From contig NZ_LLXU01000095.1 in NCBI RefSeq assembly GCF_001431645.1, positions 41,656-105,655 of the forward strand: a DNA stretch of 64,000 nt, given 5' to 3'. Origin of the DNA: Stenotrophomonas panacihumi. Its GTDB lineage: Bacteria; Pseudomonadota; Gammaproteobacteria; Xanthomonadales; Xanthomonadaceae. The notes under the pieces are model-generated. The model was not told where the DNA came from. It did not search any database and saw only the letters and a program-made list of their open reading frames with translations. The translations under genes and the position numbers were made by a program. Of the stretch, positions 16,486-26,574 are shown piece after piece. Every line of letters begins with the position of its first letter. Within the stretch, counting starts at the first letter, position 1.

Positions 16486-17910
16486 ATGTTCAAGCAACTC
16501 TGGGCCACCAAGCATCCCCACGCCAGCCATGCCGATGCCGGCGGGCTGGGCCTGACCCGTGCGCTCGGCCCCTGGGGCCTGACCGCGCTGGGCATCGGCG
16601 CGGTGATCGGCGGCGGCATCTTCGTCATCACCGGCACCGCGGCGGCCAACCACGCCGGCCCGGCGATCATGCTCTCGTTCCTGCTGGCGGCCATCTGCTG
16701 CGCGTTCTGCGCGATGGCCTACGCCGAGTTCGCGGCGATGGTGCCGGTCTCCGGCAGCGCCTACACCTACACCTACGCCACCTTCGGCGAGCTGGCGGCC
16801 TGGTTCATCGGCTGGATGCTGGTGCTCGAATACGGCGTGTCCGCCTCGGCGGTGGCGGTGAGCTGGACGGGGTATTTCCTCAGCCTGCTCGAACACTTCG
16901 ACATCGTGCTGCCCCCGGCGCTGGTGAACGCCCCGCTGGACGCGCAGCTGCGCCCCACCGGCGCGATCGCCAACCTGCCGGCGGCCGGCATCACCCTGCT
17001 GCTGACCTGGCTGTGCTACGTCGGCATCCGCAAGTCCTCGGCGATGAACATGGCGATGGTGCTGCTCAAGAGCGGCCTGATCGTGCTGGTCATCGTGGTC
17101 GGCTGGAAGTACGTGAACCCGGAAAACTGGCACCCGTTCATCCCGGCCAACGAAGGCCCGGGCAAGTACGGCTGGGAAGGCGTGCTGCGTGGCGCCTCGA
17201 TGGTGTTCTTCGCCTACATCGGCTTCGAGGCGGTGTCGGTGGCGGCGCAGGAATCGCACCGCCCGCAGCGCGACATGCCGATCGGCATGCTGCTCTCGCT
17301 GGTGATCTGCACCGTGCTGTACATCGCCATGGCCGCGGTGATGACCGGCCTGGTGCCCTACACGATGCTCGGCACCGACGAGCCGGTGGTGACCGCCGTG
17401 GCCGCGCACCCGGAGCTGGCGTGGCTGCGCGTGGTGGTGGAAATCGGCGCGCTGATCGGCCTGTCCTCGGTGGTGCTGGTGATGATCATCGGCCAGCCGC
17501 GCATCTTCATGATCATGGCGCGCGACGGCCTGCTGCCCGAAGTGTTCACCCGCATCCATCCGAAGTACCGCACGCCGCACATCAACACGGTGATCACCGG
17601 CGTGGGCATCGCGCTGCTGGCGGCGCTGTTCCCGCTGGACGTGCTGGGCGAGCTGACCTCGATGGGCACGCTGATCGCCTTCGCCGCGGTCTGCGCCGGC
17701 GTGCTGATCCTGCGCCGCACCCAGCCGGACCTGCCGCGTCCGTTCAAGATGCCGGCCGCGCCGCTGATCTGCACGCTGGGCGTGCTGAGCTGCCTGGCAC
17801 TGCTCTCGGCGATGACCGCGCACAACTGGATGCTGATGGCCTTCTGGACCGTCGGCGGCTTCGTGATCTATTTCGCCTACGGCTTCCGCCACAGCCGCCT
17901 GCGCGGCTGA
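16486..17910 (+). CDS. APC-family amino acid permease (copy 2)
   Basis: A 474-residue permease paralogous to the preceding one, with G-I-G-A-V-I-G-G-G-I-F-V in TM1 and E-F-A-A-M-V-P-V-S-G-S-A-Y in TM3. The start M-F-K-Q-L-W at 16486 matches the M-L-K-S-L-L start of copy 1. The two differ mostly in the extracellular loop after TM4 and in the last helices, which may give different substrate ranges. Amino acid uptake is inferred from the family. Confidence 0.87.
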   Translation: MFKQLWATKHPHASHADAGGLGLTRALGPWGLTALGIGAVIGGGIFVITGTAAANHAGPAIMLSFLLAAICCAFCAMAYAEFAAMVPVSGSAYTYTYATFGELAAWFIGWMLVLEYGVSASAVAVSWTGYFLSLLEHFDIVLPPALVNAPLDAQLRPTGAIANLPAAGITLLLTWLCYVGIRKSSAMNMAMVLLKSGLIVLVIVVGWKYVNPENWHPFIPANEGPGKYGWEGVLRGASMVFFAYIGFEAVSVAAQESHRPQRDMPIGMLLSLVICTVLYIAMAAVMTGLVPYTMLGTDEPVVTAVAAHPELAWLRVVVEIGALIGLSSVVLVMIIGQPRIFMIMARDGLLPEVFTRIHPKYRTPHINTVITGVGIALLAALFPLDVLGELTSMGTLIAFAAVCAGVLILRRTQPDLPRPFKMPAAPLICTLGVLSCLALLSAMTAHNWMLMAFWTVGGFVIYFAYGFRHSRLRG

Positions 17911-18012
17911 GCCCCGCGGCGCTGCCCGTCCCGCGGGCAGCGCCAGCCAGCCGCAGAGCCGGATCCGCCGCGCTCACCTCCCGCTACGCGGCGAAAGCCC
18001 TAGAATGTGGGC

Positions 18013-18660
18013 ATGAACCAGACCACCGTCCCCTACAGCACCGCGCGCCTGCATGAACTGGCGCAGCTGCTGATCGGCAATGTCCGCGAGCTGGCCCAGG
18101 CCGGCTGGACGCCCGCCACGAGCAGCAACTTCTCCCACCGCCTGGACGACCAGCACGCGGCGATCACCGTGTCCGGCCGCGACAAGGGCCGGCTGGTGGA
18201 AGACGACATCATGGTGGTGGACTTCGACGGCCGCCCGGTCGGCCGCCAGCTGCGCCCCTCGGCCGAAACCCTGCTGCACACGCAGCTGTACCGGCGCTAT
18301 CCGGAGATCGGCTGCGTGCTGCACACGCACTCGCCGGTGCAGACCATCGCCTCGCGCCTGTTCGCCGGCCAGGGCAAGATCCACCTGGAAGGCTACGAGC
18401 TGCTCAAGGCCTTCGAGGGCAACACCACCCACGAGATGGCGATCGAAGTGCCGGTGTTCGCCAACACCCAGGACATGAACGTGCTGGCCGCCCAGGTGGA
18501 TGCGCTGCTGGACAAGCAGTGCATGTGGGGGTATCTCATCGATGGGCACGGCCTGTATGCCTGGGGCCGCAACATGGCCGAGGCACGCCGCCACCTGGAG
18601 GCCTTCGAGTTCCTGCTGCACTGCGAGCTGGAGCTGCGCAAGCTGCGCGCTACCCTCTGA
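18013..18660 (+). CDS. mtnB: Methylthioribulose-1-phosphate dehydratase
   Basis: A methionine salvage enzyme that dehydrates 5-methylthioribulose 1-phosphate to the diketo compound. It is 215 residues with a class II aldolase fold, zinc-binding H-T-H-S-P-V-Q and the later D-G-H-G-L-Y. A TAGAAT at 18001-18006 lies only 6 nt before the ATG, so the message may be leaderless; a GTG at 18007 in the same frame is less likely. It is the first gene of mtnB-mtnD-mtnC, 34 bp before mtnD. Confidence 0.93.
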   Translation: MNQTTVPYSTARLHELAQLLIGNVRELAQAGWTPATSSNFSHRLDDQHAAITVSGRDKGRLVEDDIMVVDFDGRPVGRQLRPSAETLLHTQLYRRYPEIGCVLHTHSPVQTIASRLFAGQGKIHLEGYELLKAFEGNTTHEMAIEVPVFANTQDMNVLAAQVDALLDKQCMWGYLIDGHGLYAWGRNMAEARRHLEAFEFLLHCELELRKLRATL

Positions 18661-18694
18661 CCTGCCCCTCCCCTTCCCCTGCATCGCCGCCGCC

Positions 18695-19255
18695 ATGAGC
18701 AGACTCCGCATTTTCGAAGAGAACAACCCCGACACCCCGCTGTTCGACAGCCAGGACGGCGCGCAGATCGCCGAGGCACTGAAGCCGATCGGCGTGGTGT
18801 TCGAACGCTGGCAGGCCAACCAGGCCATCGCCCCGGGCGCTTCGCCCGAGGAAGTGATGGCCGCCTACCGCGCCGACATCGACCGCCTCGTCGCCGAGCG
18901 CGGCTTCAAGACCGTGGACGTGGTCTCCATCGCCCCGGACAACCCCAAGCGCGAGGAAATGCGCGCCAAGTTCCTCGACGAGCACTTCCACAAGGAAGAC
19001 GAGGTGCGCTTCTTCGTCGCCGGCTCGGGGCTGTTCACGCTGCACGTCGAAGGCAAGGTCTACGAGATCGAGTGCGTCAAGGACGACCTGATCGCCGTGC
19101 CCGACGGCGCGCTGCACTGGTTCGACATGGGCGCCGAGCCGTACTTCGTGGCGATCCGTTTCTTCACCGAGCCGGACGGCTGGGTGGGACACTTCACCGG
19201 CACCGACATTGCACGACAGTTCCCCCGCTACCAACCCGAGAGAAAGGCGAGCTGA
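18695..19255 (+). CDS. mtnD: Acireductone dioxygenase
   Basis: Converts acireductone and O2 to 2-keto-4-methylthiobutyrate and formate (Fe form) or to methylthiopropionate, CO and formate (Ni form). A 186-residue cupin with the metal motif E-H-F-H-K-E-D-E. The start M-S-R-L-R-I at 18695 is chosen because a longer in-frame extension overlaps mtnB in the wrong phase and is not protein-like. mtnC begins 2 bp after the stop, so the genes are coupled. Confidence 0.94.
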   Translation: MSRLRIFEENNPDTPLFDSQDGAQIAEALKPIGVVFERWQANQAIAPGASPEEVMAAYRADIDRLVAERGFKTVDVVSIAPDNPKREEMRAKFLDEHFHKEDEVRFFVAGSGLFTLHVEGKVYEIECVKDDLIAVPDGALHWFDMGAEPYFVAIRFFTEPDGWVGHFTGTDIARQFPRYQPERKAS

Positions 19256-19257
19256 CG

Positions 19258-19959
19258 ATGACCCAACCGCAGGCGATCCTCACCGATATCGAAGGCACCA
19301 CCAGCAGCATTTCGTTCGTCAAGGACGTGTTGTTCCCGTATGCGCGGCGCGAGCTGCCCAAGTACGTGCGCGAGCACGGCGGCCATCCGCAGGTGCGCCA
19401 CTGGCTGAACCAGGTGGCCGACGAACTCGGCGAGGAAGCGTCCGACGACAAGCTGGTGCTGACCTTGCAGCAGTGGATCGACGAGGACCGCAAGACCACC
19501 GCGCTGAAGGCGCTGGAAGGGATGATCTGGGAAGCCGGCTATCGCGATGCCGACTTCACCGCGCACATCTACCCCGACGCCGCGCGCCTGCTGCGTGCCT
19601 GGCATGACGCCGGCATCCCGCTGTACGTGTATTCCTCCGGCTCGGTGCCGGCGCAGAAGCTGTTCTTCGCTCATAGCGACGCGGGCGACCTGACCGGCCT
19701 GATCTCCGGCTGGTTCGACACCCAGGTCGGCCCGAAGCGCGAGAGCAACAGCTACCGCAAGATCGCCGAGAGCATCGGCCTGCCGGCGCCGCAGATCCTG
19801 TTCCTGTCCGACGTGGTCGAGGAACTGGATGCGGCCGGCCGCGCCGGCATGCACACCGCCCTGCTCGACCGCCTCAGCGATTACCCGACGCCGCGCAGCG
19901 GTCTGGAAGTCGGCAAGCACCAGCGCGTGGAAGCGTTCGACCAGATCGTCTTCGCCTGA
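19258..19959 (+). CDS. mtnC: Enolase-phosphatase E1
   Basis: A bifunctional HAD enzyme that enolises and then dephosphorylates the diketo intermediate, feeding MtnD. It has 233 residues. The HAD nucleophile motif is L-T-D-I-E-G-T-T, with S-S-G-S in motif II and F-L-S-D-V-V-E-E-L in motif IV. A Shine-Dalgarno-like AGAAAGG lies before the ATG. The order mtnB-mtnD-mtnC is that of xanthomonads and pseudomonads; mtnA and mtnE/P are not in the window. Confidence 0.94.
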   Translation: MTQPQAILTDIEGTTSSISFVKDVLFPYARRELPKYVREHGGHPQVRHWLNQVADELGEEASDDKLVLTLQQWIDEDRKTTALKALEGMIWEAGYRDADFTAHIYPDAARLLRAWHDAGIPLYVYSSGSVPAQKLFFAHSDAGDLTGLISGWFDTQVGPKRESNSYRKIAESIGLPAPQILFLSDVVEELDAAGRAGMHTALLDRLSDYPTPRSGLEVGKHQRVEAFDQIVFA

Positions 19960-20024
19960 GGGCGACCGGCGCCGGCGCCCCGCGTGGGCGCCGGTTCCGC
20001 GCGCCTTCCTTGCTCGCCGCCCCC

Positions 20025-20960
20025 ATGCGCCTGCTGCCGCTTCGTCACATGCTGACCTGCCTGCTCGCCCTGTCGCCCGCGCTGCTGCTGACCGGGGCGG
20101 CCGATTCGTCGGCCATCGCCCGGGACGACCTGGCGCCCGTCGATCCGCTCGACCCGCCGCAACTGGCCGCCGCGCTGGCTGCGCTCACGCCCCAGCGCCC
20201 CGGCGTGAGCGACCTCTACGTGCTGGGCTTCGCCGGCGACGGCGGCGACCCGGTGTTCCGCAACGAAGTGCTCTACCTGCGCCAGCTCTTCAGCGAACGC
20301 TTCGACAGCCGCGGCCATGCGCTGGTGCTGGTCAATGCCGGCGACAACGTCGGCCAGGAGCGCTACGCGCCGCTGGCGACCTACGACAACCTCTACGACG
20401 GCCTGGCCCGCATCGGCGCGCTGATGGACCGCGAGGAGGACATCCTGCTGCTGTTCGCCTCCACCCACGGTACCGAGGACCACGCGCTGTACGTGGACGC
20501 CGGCCCCTTCGGCTATGACTACATCACCCCGGAAGACCTGCGCCAGGCGCTGGACGATGCGGGGATCAAGCATCGGGTGATCGTGCTGTCGGCCTGCTAC
20601 TCGGGCGGCTTCATTCCGCGCCTGCGCTCGGCCGACACGCTGGTGATCACCGCCGCGCGCGCCGACCGGCCTTCGTTCGGCTGCGGCAACACCTCCAACG
20701 CCACCTATTTCGGGCAGGCGTGGCTGATCGACGCCATGAACCAGACCGACGATTTCGTCGAGGCCTACCGGCTGGCCAGCGGCGCGATCACCGCGCGCGA
20801 GCGGGCCGAGGGCGAGCTGCCCTCGTTGCCGCAGCTCTCGCAGGGCAAGCACATCGGCGCGACGCTGGCGCATTGGCGCGCGGGCTTGCATGCCGGTGCG
20901 GCCGTGCCCTACCCCTATCCGCCCGTGGACGCCCAGGCCGCCGCCAGCCCCTCCAGATGA
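20025..20960 (+). CDS. C13 family (legumain/caspase-like) exported peptidase
   Basis: A 311-residue protein with a signal peptide (M-R-L-L-P-L-R-H to about A-D-S-S-A). The clan CD catalytic pair is clear: S-T-H-G (His) and S-A-C-Y-S-G-G (Cys), each after a hydrophobic strand, as in peptidase C13 of Lysobacteraceae. The role is unknown; such proteins may process or crosslink surface or secreted proteins. The ATG at 20025 is preferred to the in-frame TTG at 20010. A terminator-like hairpin is found 125 bp downstream. Confidence 0.8.
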   Translation: MRLLPLRHMLTCLLALSPALLLTGAADSSAIARDDLAPVDPLDPPQLAAALAALTPQRPGVSDLYVLGFAGDGGDPVFRNEVLYLRQLFSERFDSRGHALVLVNAGDNVGQERYAPLATYDNLYDGLARIGALMDREEDILLLFASTHGTEDHALYVDAGPFGYDYITPEDLRQALDDAGIKHRVIVLSACYSGGFIPRLRSADTLVITAARADRPSFGCGNTSNATYFGQAWLIDAMNQTDDFVEAYRLASGAITARERAEGELPSLPQLSQGKHIGATLAHWRAGLHAGAAVPYPYPPVDAQAAASPSR

Positions 20961-21084
20961 GAGGAATTCGCATTCCGTCATGCCCGCGAAGGGCTCACTA
21001 GAATGGCGACACCGCGCCAGCCATCGCCAGCCGCGGTTTGATCCAGCCCGCCAGCCTTCGCGCGCCCGCCAGGATCCCTTGCAG

Positions 21085-21117
21085 AACGCCTCCTTCGTGG
21101 AGGCGTTTTTGTTTTTG
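21085..21117 (+). terminator. Intrinsic terminator after the C13 peptidase gene
   Basis: AACGCCTCC (21085-21093) and GGAGGCGTT (21099-21107) with a TTCGT loop, followed by TTTGTTTTT. It also faces the 3' end of the convergent phosphoesterase gene. Confidence 0.85.
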
Positions 21118-21154
21118 GGGCCGGCGACGGGTACCGCCCGCCACCGGCCACGCG

Positions 21155-22741
21155 TCAGTGGTTCAGCGCAAGCCGATAGGTTGTCTTGGCCGTCGCTTCG
21201 CGGTTCGGCAGCTTCGCGCGCACTTCCACGGTGTGTTCGCCCAACGCCAGATCGGTCGGCAGCGTGCCGCGCCACAGGTGCGGGGAAGGCGTCGCCTCGG
21301 GCGAGCGGTCATCGCCGCGCAGCGCCTCGGCGAGGTCGTCGCGTGCGTTCTCGACGGTCAGGCGCGGATCGGGCAGCAGCACGCGCTTCATCGGCTTCCA
21401 CTGGCCGCCATCGACGCGGAATTCCACCGGCGTGTCGTCCTGGCCCATGAACACATTGGCGTAGAAGCCCCACGCCGGATAAGCATCCTTGCGCAGCACC
21501 TTGGGCGCATGCAGGTACATCTGCGCGTCATCCGGGTCGCGCGCGGCGTGGTAGTCCAGCGCATAGGCGCCCTGGGGGCGCACGGTGAGCACCGCATAGC
21601 CGTTCGGCGTGCCATCGGACATGGTGGCATCGGGAACGCCGGCGGCGTCCTTCACCCCCGACCAGAACGCGCCGCATGCCGCGCCCACGTTGTATTCGTG
21701 CAGCGGCGCGGCACCCGTCCAGCCCTCCGCGGCGCCATGGTAGTAATGGCGCTGGTTGTGGCTGTGGCCGCTGAGCACCAGCACGTGCGGGAACTCGCGC
21801 AGCAGCGCGAACAGGCGCGCGCGGTCCGCGTGGCGGAAGGTCTCGCGGCCCGGCTCGGCATCGAATAGCGGGATGTGCATGCCAAGCACCAGCAGGCGCT
21901 GCTTCGGCAGCGTGCGCAGGTAGTTCTCCAGGAAGACGAACTGGTCTTCGCGCAGGCCACCGGTATAGCCGGGCTTGGTGCCGGGCTTGAAGATGATGTC
22001 GTCCAGGAACACGAAACTGGCGCCCTGCTCGTTCACCGCGTAGGTGTCCGGGCCGTAGACGGCGCGCCAGCTGGTCAGCGAGGCCATGTCGTCGGCCGCG
22101 TCATAGTTCACGTCGTGGTTGCCCGGCACATGGAACCACGGCACGCCCAGCTGGGTGGTCACGCGGTTCAGGGCCGGGTACAGGCGCGGGTCGTCGCTGG
22201 ACAGGTCGCCCAGCGTGGTGCCCAGGCGCGCCTGGGTCTTGCCGAGCAACGGCTGCACGATGTCCTTGTCGTAATAGCCGACATCGGCCTCGCGAACGAC
22301 CTGCGGATCGGTGAATACCAGCATCTGGAATCCGTCGGCCGGCGCAGCCTTCTCGCGCCGCAAACCGAAATCCCAGCCATCGGCCTGGCTGCCGGTCGGC
22401 GCGGCGCCGGCGTACTTCAGCTTCGGCCCACCCTCCGGCGCGTACATCCGCCAGAACGCGGGCAGGCCATCGGCGGCGTCGGTGAAGCGATAGGCATCGG
22501 GCTTGATGACGAACACCACCTGGCCGTCGCGCACCGGCAGCTGGTAGTGGCCCTTGGCGTCGGTGAGGACAATGTCCTGCCCGTTGGACACCTGCACGCC
22601 CGGCAGGCCCGCATCGCGGGTGCCGCGGCCCGGCTGGCCGTCGCGCTCCTCGTACACCGTGCCGCTGGCGGTCGTCTCCGCCGCCTGTGCCGCGCCCAGC
22701 CACAGCAGGGTCGCCAGCGCCATCGCCGCCTGTCGCTTCAT
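21155..22741 (-). CDS. Calcineurin-like phosphoesterase with N- and C-terminal metallophos modules
   Basis: A 528-residue exported protein. A signal peptide (M-K-R-Q-A-A-M-A-L-A-T to A-Q-A-A) is followed by a beta-sandwich N-terminal domain (about residues 25-110). The catalytic domain has a family-typical D-P-Q in place of D-x-H, then G-D-L-S-S-D-D, P-G-N-H-D and G-H-S-H. A C-terminal beta domain typical of Metallophos_C completes it. It likely hydrolyses a phosphodiester or phosphonate in the periplasm. The start at 22741 is preferred over 22753 because a GGGAAC box lies 4-9 nt upstream. It is the last gene on the minus strand after hisIE, but a 73-bp gap and different function make it independent. 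Confidence 0.85.
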   Translation of the reverse strand: MKRQAAMALATLLWLGAAQAAETTASGTVYEERDGQPGRGTRDAGLPGVQVSNGQDIVLTDAKGHYQLPVRDGQVVFVIKPDAYRFTDAADGLPAFWRMYAPEGGPKLKYAGAAPTGSQADGWDFGLRREKAAPADGFQMLVFTDPQVVREADVGYYDKDIVQPLLGKTQARLGTTLGDLSSDDPRLYPALNRVTTQLGVPWFHVPGNHDVNYDAADDMASLTSWRAVYGPDTYAVNEQGASFVFLDDIIFKPGTKPGYTGGLREDQFVFLENYLRTLPKQRLLVLGMHIPLFDAEPGRETFRHADRARLFALLREFPHVLVLSGHSHNQRHYYHGAAEGWTGAAPLHEYNVGAACGAFWSGVKDAAGVPDATMSDGTPNGYAVLTVRPQGAYALDYHAARDPDDAQMYLHAPKVLRKDAYPAWGFYANVFMGQDDTPVEFRVDGGQWKPMKRVLLPDPRLTVENARDDLAEALRGDDRSPEATPSPHLWRGTLPTDLALGEHTVEVRAKLPNREATAKTTYRLALNH

Positions 22742-22814
22742 GCTCGTTCCCATGGAATGCCGGGAACGATTGTAGCGTCGCGACGATGACAGCCCGCAGG
22801 CCGTCTCTGGCGGC

Positions 22815-23417
22815 TCAGCGGTGCCGCGTTTCCAGCAGTTGCAGTACGTCCGCCAGGCCAAGCCCACGCGCACGCAGCAGCACCAGCAGGTGGTACAGCA
22901 GGTCGGCCGATTCGCCGATCAACTCCTCGTCCCCCTGCGCGACCGCCGCCAGCGCGGTTTCCACGCCTTCCTCGCCCACCTTCTGCGCGATGCGTCGCGT
23001 GCCCTTCTCGAACAACGACGTGGTGTAGCTGCCGGCGGGCCGCTCGCGCTCGCGTTCGGCCACCAGCGCATCGAGTGTGCCGAGGAAGTTGCCCGGCGCA
23101 TCCGGGAAGCAGCTGGCGCGGCCGAGGTGGCAGGTCGGGCCACGCGGATGCGCGAGCACCAGCAAGGTGTCGTCGTCGCAATCCTGGTCGATGGAGACCA
23201 CTTCGAGGAAATGCCCGGAGCTTTCGCCCTTCGTCCAGAGCCGCTGCTTGCTGCGGCTGTAGAAGGTGACCTGGCCGCTGGCGCGCGTGGCGGCCTGCGC
23301 TTCGGCATTCATGTAGCCCAGCATCAGCACGCGCAGGCTGGCGGCGTCCTGCACCACCACCGGAAGCAGGCCATCGCCCTTGCCCCAATCGAGCTGGGCA
23401 TCACGTTCACTGGACAT
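22815..23417 (-). CDS. hisIE: Phosphoribosyl-AMP cyclohydrolase / phosphoribosyl-ATP pyrophosphatase
   Basis: A bifunctional histidine enzyme, 200 residues. The HisI half (1-115) has D-Q-D-C-D-D-D-T and [12 protein letters not shown] with the zinc/Mg ligands. The HisE half (after residue 115) has the MazG-like [10 protein letters not shown]. It carries out steps two and three of the pathway. The start M-S-S-E-R-D at 23417 lies 11 bp inside the end of hisF, typical of this tightly packed operon; it is the last gene. Confidence 0.95.
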   Translation of the reverse strand: MSSERDAQLDWGKGDGLLPVVVQDAASLRVLMLGYMNAEAQAATRASGQVTFYSRSKQRLWTKGESSGHFLEVVSIDQDCDDDTLLVLAHPRGPTCHLGRASCFPDAPGNFLGTLDALVAERERERPAGSYTTSLFEKGTRRIAQKVGEEGVETALAAVAQGDEELIGESADLLYHLLVLLRARGLGLADVLQLLETRHR

Positions 23418-24183
23418 CACGGACCTCGATCTGGCGTTCGCGCAGGTAGCGCTTGAGTGCGGGAATGGCGATGGCGCCGCTGTGGAACACGCTGGCGGCC
23501 AGCGCGCCGTCCACGTCGGCTTCCTCGAAGGCATCGGCGAAATGCGCCATCTCCCCTGCGCCGCCGGAGGCGACCAGCGGCACGCGGCAGCGCGCCCGCG
23601 CCTGGCTGAGCTGCACCAGGTCATAGCCGCGGCGCACGCCGTCGCTGTCCATGCAGTTGAGCACGATTTCGCCCGCGCCCAGCCGCTGCGCTTCGTCGAT
23701 CCAGTCCAGCGTGCGGATCGACAGCGCCTGCGTCTTGCTCGGGTCGCCGGTGTAGCGACGCACGCGCCACTCGCCATCGGCCTCGCGGATCGAGTCCACG
23801 CCCACCACCACGCATTGCTCGCCGAACGCTTCGGCCAATTCGGCGATCAGCTGCGGCCGGCCCAGCGCGGGTGAGTTGATCGAAATCTTGTCCGCGCCGG
23901 CATGCAGCACGCGGCGCGCGGTTTCCACGTCGCCGATGCCGCCGGCCACGCAGAATGGAATGTCGATCAACCGGGCGACGCGCTCGATCCACTGCACGTC
24001 CACCGAGCGCGCCTGCGGGCTGGCGCCGATGTCGTAGAACACCAGCTCGTCGGCCCCTTCGTCGCGATAGCGCAGCGCCAGCTCGGCGATGTCGCCCATG
24101 TCGACGTGGTCGCGGAAGCGCACGCCCTTGACCACGCGGCCATCGCGCACGTCCAGGCAGGGAATGATGCGGCGGCTCAGCAT
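23407..24183 (-). CDS. hisF: Imidazole glycerol phosphate synthase cyclase subunit
   Basis: A TIM-barrel partner of HisH, making imidazole glycerol phosphate and AICAR. 258 residues, with the N-terminal catalytic Asp in [13 protein letters not shown] and the second in V-G-V-D-S. It overlaps hisA by 7 bp and hisIE by 11 bp. Confidence 0.96.
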   Translation of the reverse strand: MLSRRIIPCLDVRDGRVVKGVRFRDHVDMGDIAELALRYRDEGADELVFYDIGASPQARSVDVQWIERVARLIDIPFCVAGGIGDVETARRVLHAGADKISINSPALGRPQLIAELAEAFGEQCVVVGVDSIREADGEWRVRRYTGDPSKTQALSIRTLDWIDEAQRLGAGEIVLNCMDSDGVRRGYDLVQLSQARARCRVPLVASGGAGEMAHFADAFEEADVDGALAASVFHSGAIAIPALKRYLRERQIEVRDVQ

Positions 24184-24908
24184 GCCAATGCCTCGCGCAG
24201 TGCCAGGCGGCCTTCCAGCAGCGCCTTGCCCAGCACCACGCCGGCGCAACCGGCCGCGCGGGCGGCGGTGACGTCGCCGAGGTCGCGCACGCCACCGGAC
24301 ACCTGCACCTGCAGCTGCGGCACCCACTCGCGCAGCTGCGCGTACAGGTCCATGTTCGGGCCGGACAGCATGCCGTCGCGGGCAATATCGGTGCACAGCA
24401 GGTGGCGCAGGCCGGCATCGGCATAGCGACGCGCCAGCACGTCGAGTTCTTCGCCGGCGGTATCGGTCCAGCCCTGCACCGGCAGGCGCCAGCGGCCCTG
24501 CGCGTCCTGGCGCGTATCCAGCGCCACGGTGATGCGCTCGGGGCCGAACGCGCGCAGCCATTCGATCACCTTGTCGCTCTCGCGCACCGCCAGCGAACCG
24601 ATGACCACGCGCGCGGCGCCGGCCTCGAACAGGCGCTCGAGATCCTCGCGCGCGCGGATGCCACCGCCGGTCTGCACCTGCAGGCCGGTATCGGCGATGG
24701 CGCGCAGCAACGGTGCCAGCGTGTAGCCGCCGGCGCGGGCGGCGTCGAGGTCGACCAGGTGCATCCAGCGCGCCCCGGCGGCCAGGAAGGCCTGCGCGCG
24801 CGGCAACGGATCGTCGCCGTAGGTGGTCTCGCGCGCGTAGTCGCCCTGCAGCAGGCGCACGACGCGGCCGCCACGGATGTCCAGCGCGGGATAGACGGTG
24901 AAACTCAT
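24177..24908 (-). CDS. hisA: ProFAR isomerase
   Basis: Opens the ribose of ProFAR to PRFAR. A 243-residue beta-alpha barrel, a HisF paralogue, with the catalytic Asp in [12 protein letters not shown] and the second near [12 protein letters not shown]. The start is 4 bp inside hisH. Confidence 0.96.
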   Translation of the reverse strand: MSFTVYPALDIRGGRVVRLLQGDYARETTYGDDPLPRAQAFLAAGARWMHLVDLDAARAGGYTLAPLLRAIADTGLQVQTGGGIRAREDLERLFEAGAARVVIGSLAVRESDKVIEWLRAFGPERITVALDTRQDAQGRWRLPVQGWTDTAGEELDVLARRYADAGLRHLLCTDIARDGMLSGPNMDLYAQLREWVPQLQVQVSGGVRDLGDVTAARAAGCAGVVLGKALLEGRLALREALAC

Positions 24909-25504
24909 GCGGGAATGTCCAGGAAGTTTTTCAGGATGCGCGCACCGGTCTCGGCCGAGCGCTCCGGGTGGAACTGCGCGCCGGCATGCAGGCCATGCTG
25001 CACCACCGCGGTGAACAGGCCACCGTGGTCGCAGGCGGCGACGGTATGCGGGGTGACCGGTGCGCCGTAGCTGTGCACGAAGTAGGCATGCGGCTGCGGC
25101 GGCAGGCCCTCCAGCAGCGACGATTCGCGCAGCGGCAGCAGCCGGTTCCAGCCCATGTGCGGCACGCGGATGCCCAGCGCCGGATGCAGCCGGCGCACCA
25201 CGCCCGGCAGCAGGCCGAGGCATTCGACATCGCCCTCTTCCGAGCGCTCGAACAGCAGCTGCATACCCAGGCAGATGCCGAGCAGCGGCACCTGCAAGCG
25301 GCGCAGCGGCTCGACCAGCCCCTGCGCGTGCAGGCGACGCATCGCCTCGGGCGCGGCGCCGACGCCCGGCAGGATCACCCGTTCGGCGCCCTCCAGCCCG
25401 GCGGCATCGCGCACCAGGGTGGCCTCGACCCCCAGGCGCTCCAGCGCGTAGGACACCGAACCGAGGTTGGCGCCACCGGCATCGATCAGTGCAAGGCGGC
25501 TCAC
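24905..25504 (-). CDS. hisH: Imidazole glycerol phosphate synthase glutaminase subunit
   Basis: A class I glutamine amidotransferase supplying ammonia to HisF. 199 residues with the nucleophile in G-I-C-L-G-M-Q and the His/Glu pair in F-H-P-E-R-S. It begins with GTG at 25504, 4 bp inside the end of hisB; no ATG lies nearby in frame. Confidence 0.95.
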   Translation of the reverse strand: MSRLALIDAGGANLGSVSYALERLGVEATLVRDAAGLEGAERVILPGVGAAPEAMRRLHAQGLVEPLRRLQVPLLGICLGMQLLFERSEEGDVECLGLLPGVVRRLHPALGIRVPHMGWNRLLPLRESSLLEGLPPQPHAYFVHSYGAPVTPHTVAACDHGGLFTAVVQHGLHAGAQFHPERSAETGARILKNFLDIPA

Positions 25505-26574
25505 AGCGCCCCCTTCGTCGACGGCAGCGCGGTGCCCTCGCGACGGATCGACTGGCGCAACGCGCGCGCGAAGGCCTTGAAGCAGCCTTCCACCTTGTGG
25601 TGGTCGTTCTCGCCGTGCACGGTCAGGTGCAGGTTCAAGCCGGAGGCGTCGCACAGCGAACGGAAGAAGTGCGGCACCAGCTCGGTCGGCATGTCGCCGA
25701 CGCGCTCGCGCCTGAACTCGCCTTCGAACACGAAGTAAGGCCTGCCGCTGAAATCCAGCGCGGCGCTGGCCAGGGTTTCGTCCATCGGCAGCGTGAACCC
25801 GTAGCGGCCGATGCCGCGCTTGTCGCCCAATGCGTCGCGCAGCGCCTGGCCCAACGCCAGGCCGGTGTCCTCGATGGTGTGGTGCTCGTCGATGTGCAGG
25901 TCGCCTTCGGCGCGGATATCCAGCGCGAAGCCGCCGTGCTTGCCGATCTGCTCCAGCATGTGGTCGAAGAACGGCAGGCCGGTCGCGGTATGCGGCTCGG
26001 CGACGCGGTCCAGGTCGAGCTCGACGCGGATCTTCGTCTCCTTGGTGTTTCGCTGCACCACCGCGCGGCGCGGCGCATCGGCCAGCTCGTGCGCGATGCC
26101 CGCCCAGTCCCACTCGCCGCCGAATTGTTCGGTGCGCAGCTGGAAGCCGCGGATGCGCAGGTTGTCGGCGAACTGGATGTCGGTGAGGCGGTCGCCCACC
26201 ATCGCCGAACGCGCCCAATCGATGGTGCGGTCCTGCAGGTACGGCAGCATCAGGCCGATGCCCGGCTTGCGGGTGGGCGCGTTGTCCTGCGGCCAGCTGC
26301 GGTCCACAAGCACCTCGCGGAACACGATGCCCTGGCTTTCGAACACCTGCAGCATCAGATCGTTCGGGCCATCGAAGGCGGCCTGCGGGTAGGCCTCGCT
26401 GCCCAGCCCGTCCTGGTTGGTGACGATGACGAACTCGTAGCCGGCATCGCGCAACTTCAGCATCGCCGGGATCACGCCGCGCACGAAGCGCAGCTTCTCG
26501 TACTGGTCGATCTGGAAATCGGCCGGCTCTTCGATCAGCGTGCCGTCGCGGTCCACGAACAGGATCGGCTTCAT
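25501..26574 (-). CDS. hisB: Histidinol-phosphatase / imidazoleglycerol-phosphate dehydratase
   Basis: A fused enzyme of 357 residues. The N-terminal HAD phosphatase (about 1-165) has the nucleophile F-V-D-R-D-G-T-L-I. The dehydratase half has H-H-T-I-E-D-T-G and G-E-N-D-H-H-K-V-E metal motifs. The zinc-binding Cys cluster of the E. coli phosphatase domain is absent ([11 protein letters not shown] in its place), which I believe is normal in xanthomonads. The start at 26574 follows the stop of hisC by overlap. Confidence 0.96.
   Translation of the reverse strand: MKPILFVDRDGTLIEEPADFQIDQYEKLRFVRGVIPAMLKLRDAGYEFVIVTNQDGLGSEAYPQAAFDGPNDLMLQVFESQGIVFREVLVDRSWPQDNAPTRKPGIGLMLPYLQDRTIDWARSAMVGDRLTDIQFADNLRIRGFQLRTEQFGGEWDWAGIAHELADAPRRAVVQRNTKETKIRVELDLDRVAEPHTATGLPFFDHMLEQIGKHGGFALDIRAEGDLHIDEHHTIEDTGLALGQALRDALGDKRGIGRYGFTLPMDETLASAALDFSGRPYFVFEGEFRRERVGDMPTELVPHFFRSLCDASGLNLHLTVHGENDHHKVEGCFKAFARALRQSIRREGTALPSTKGAL

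Noticed and set aside
17918..17944. A 10-bp stem after the second permease
   Set aside because: No T-run and no position evidence; it may be chance in GC-rich DNA.
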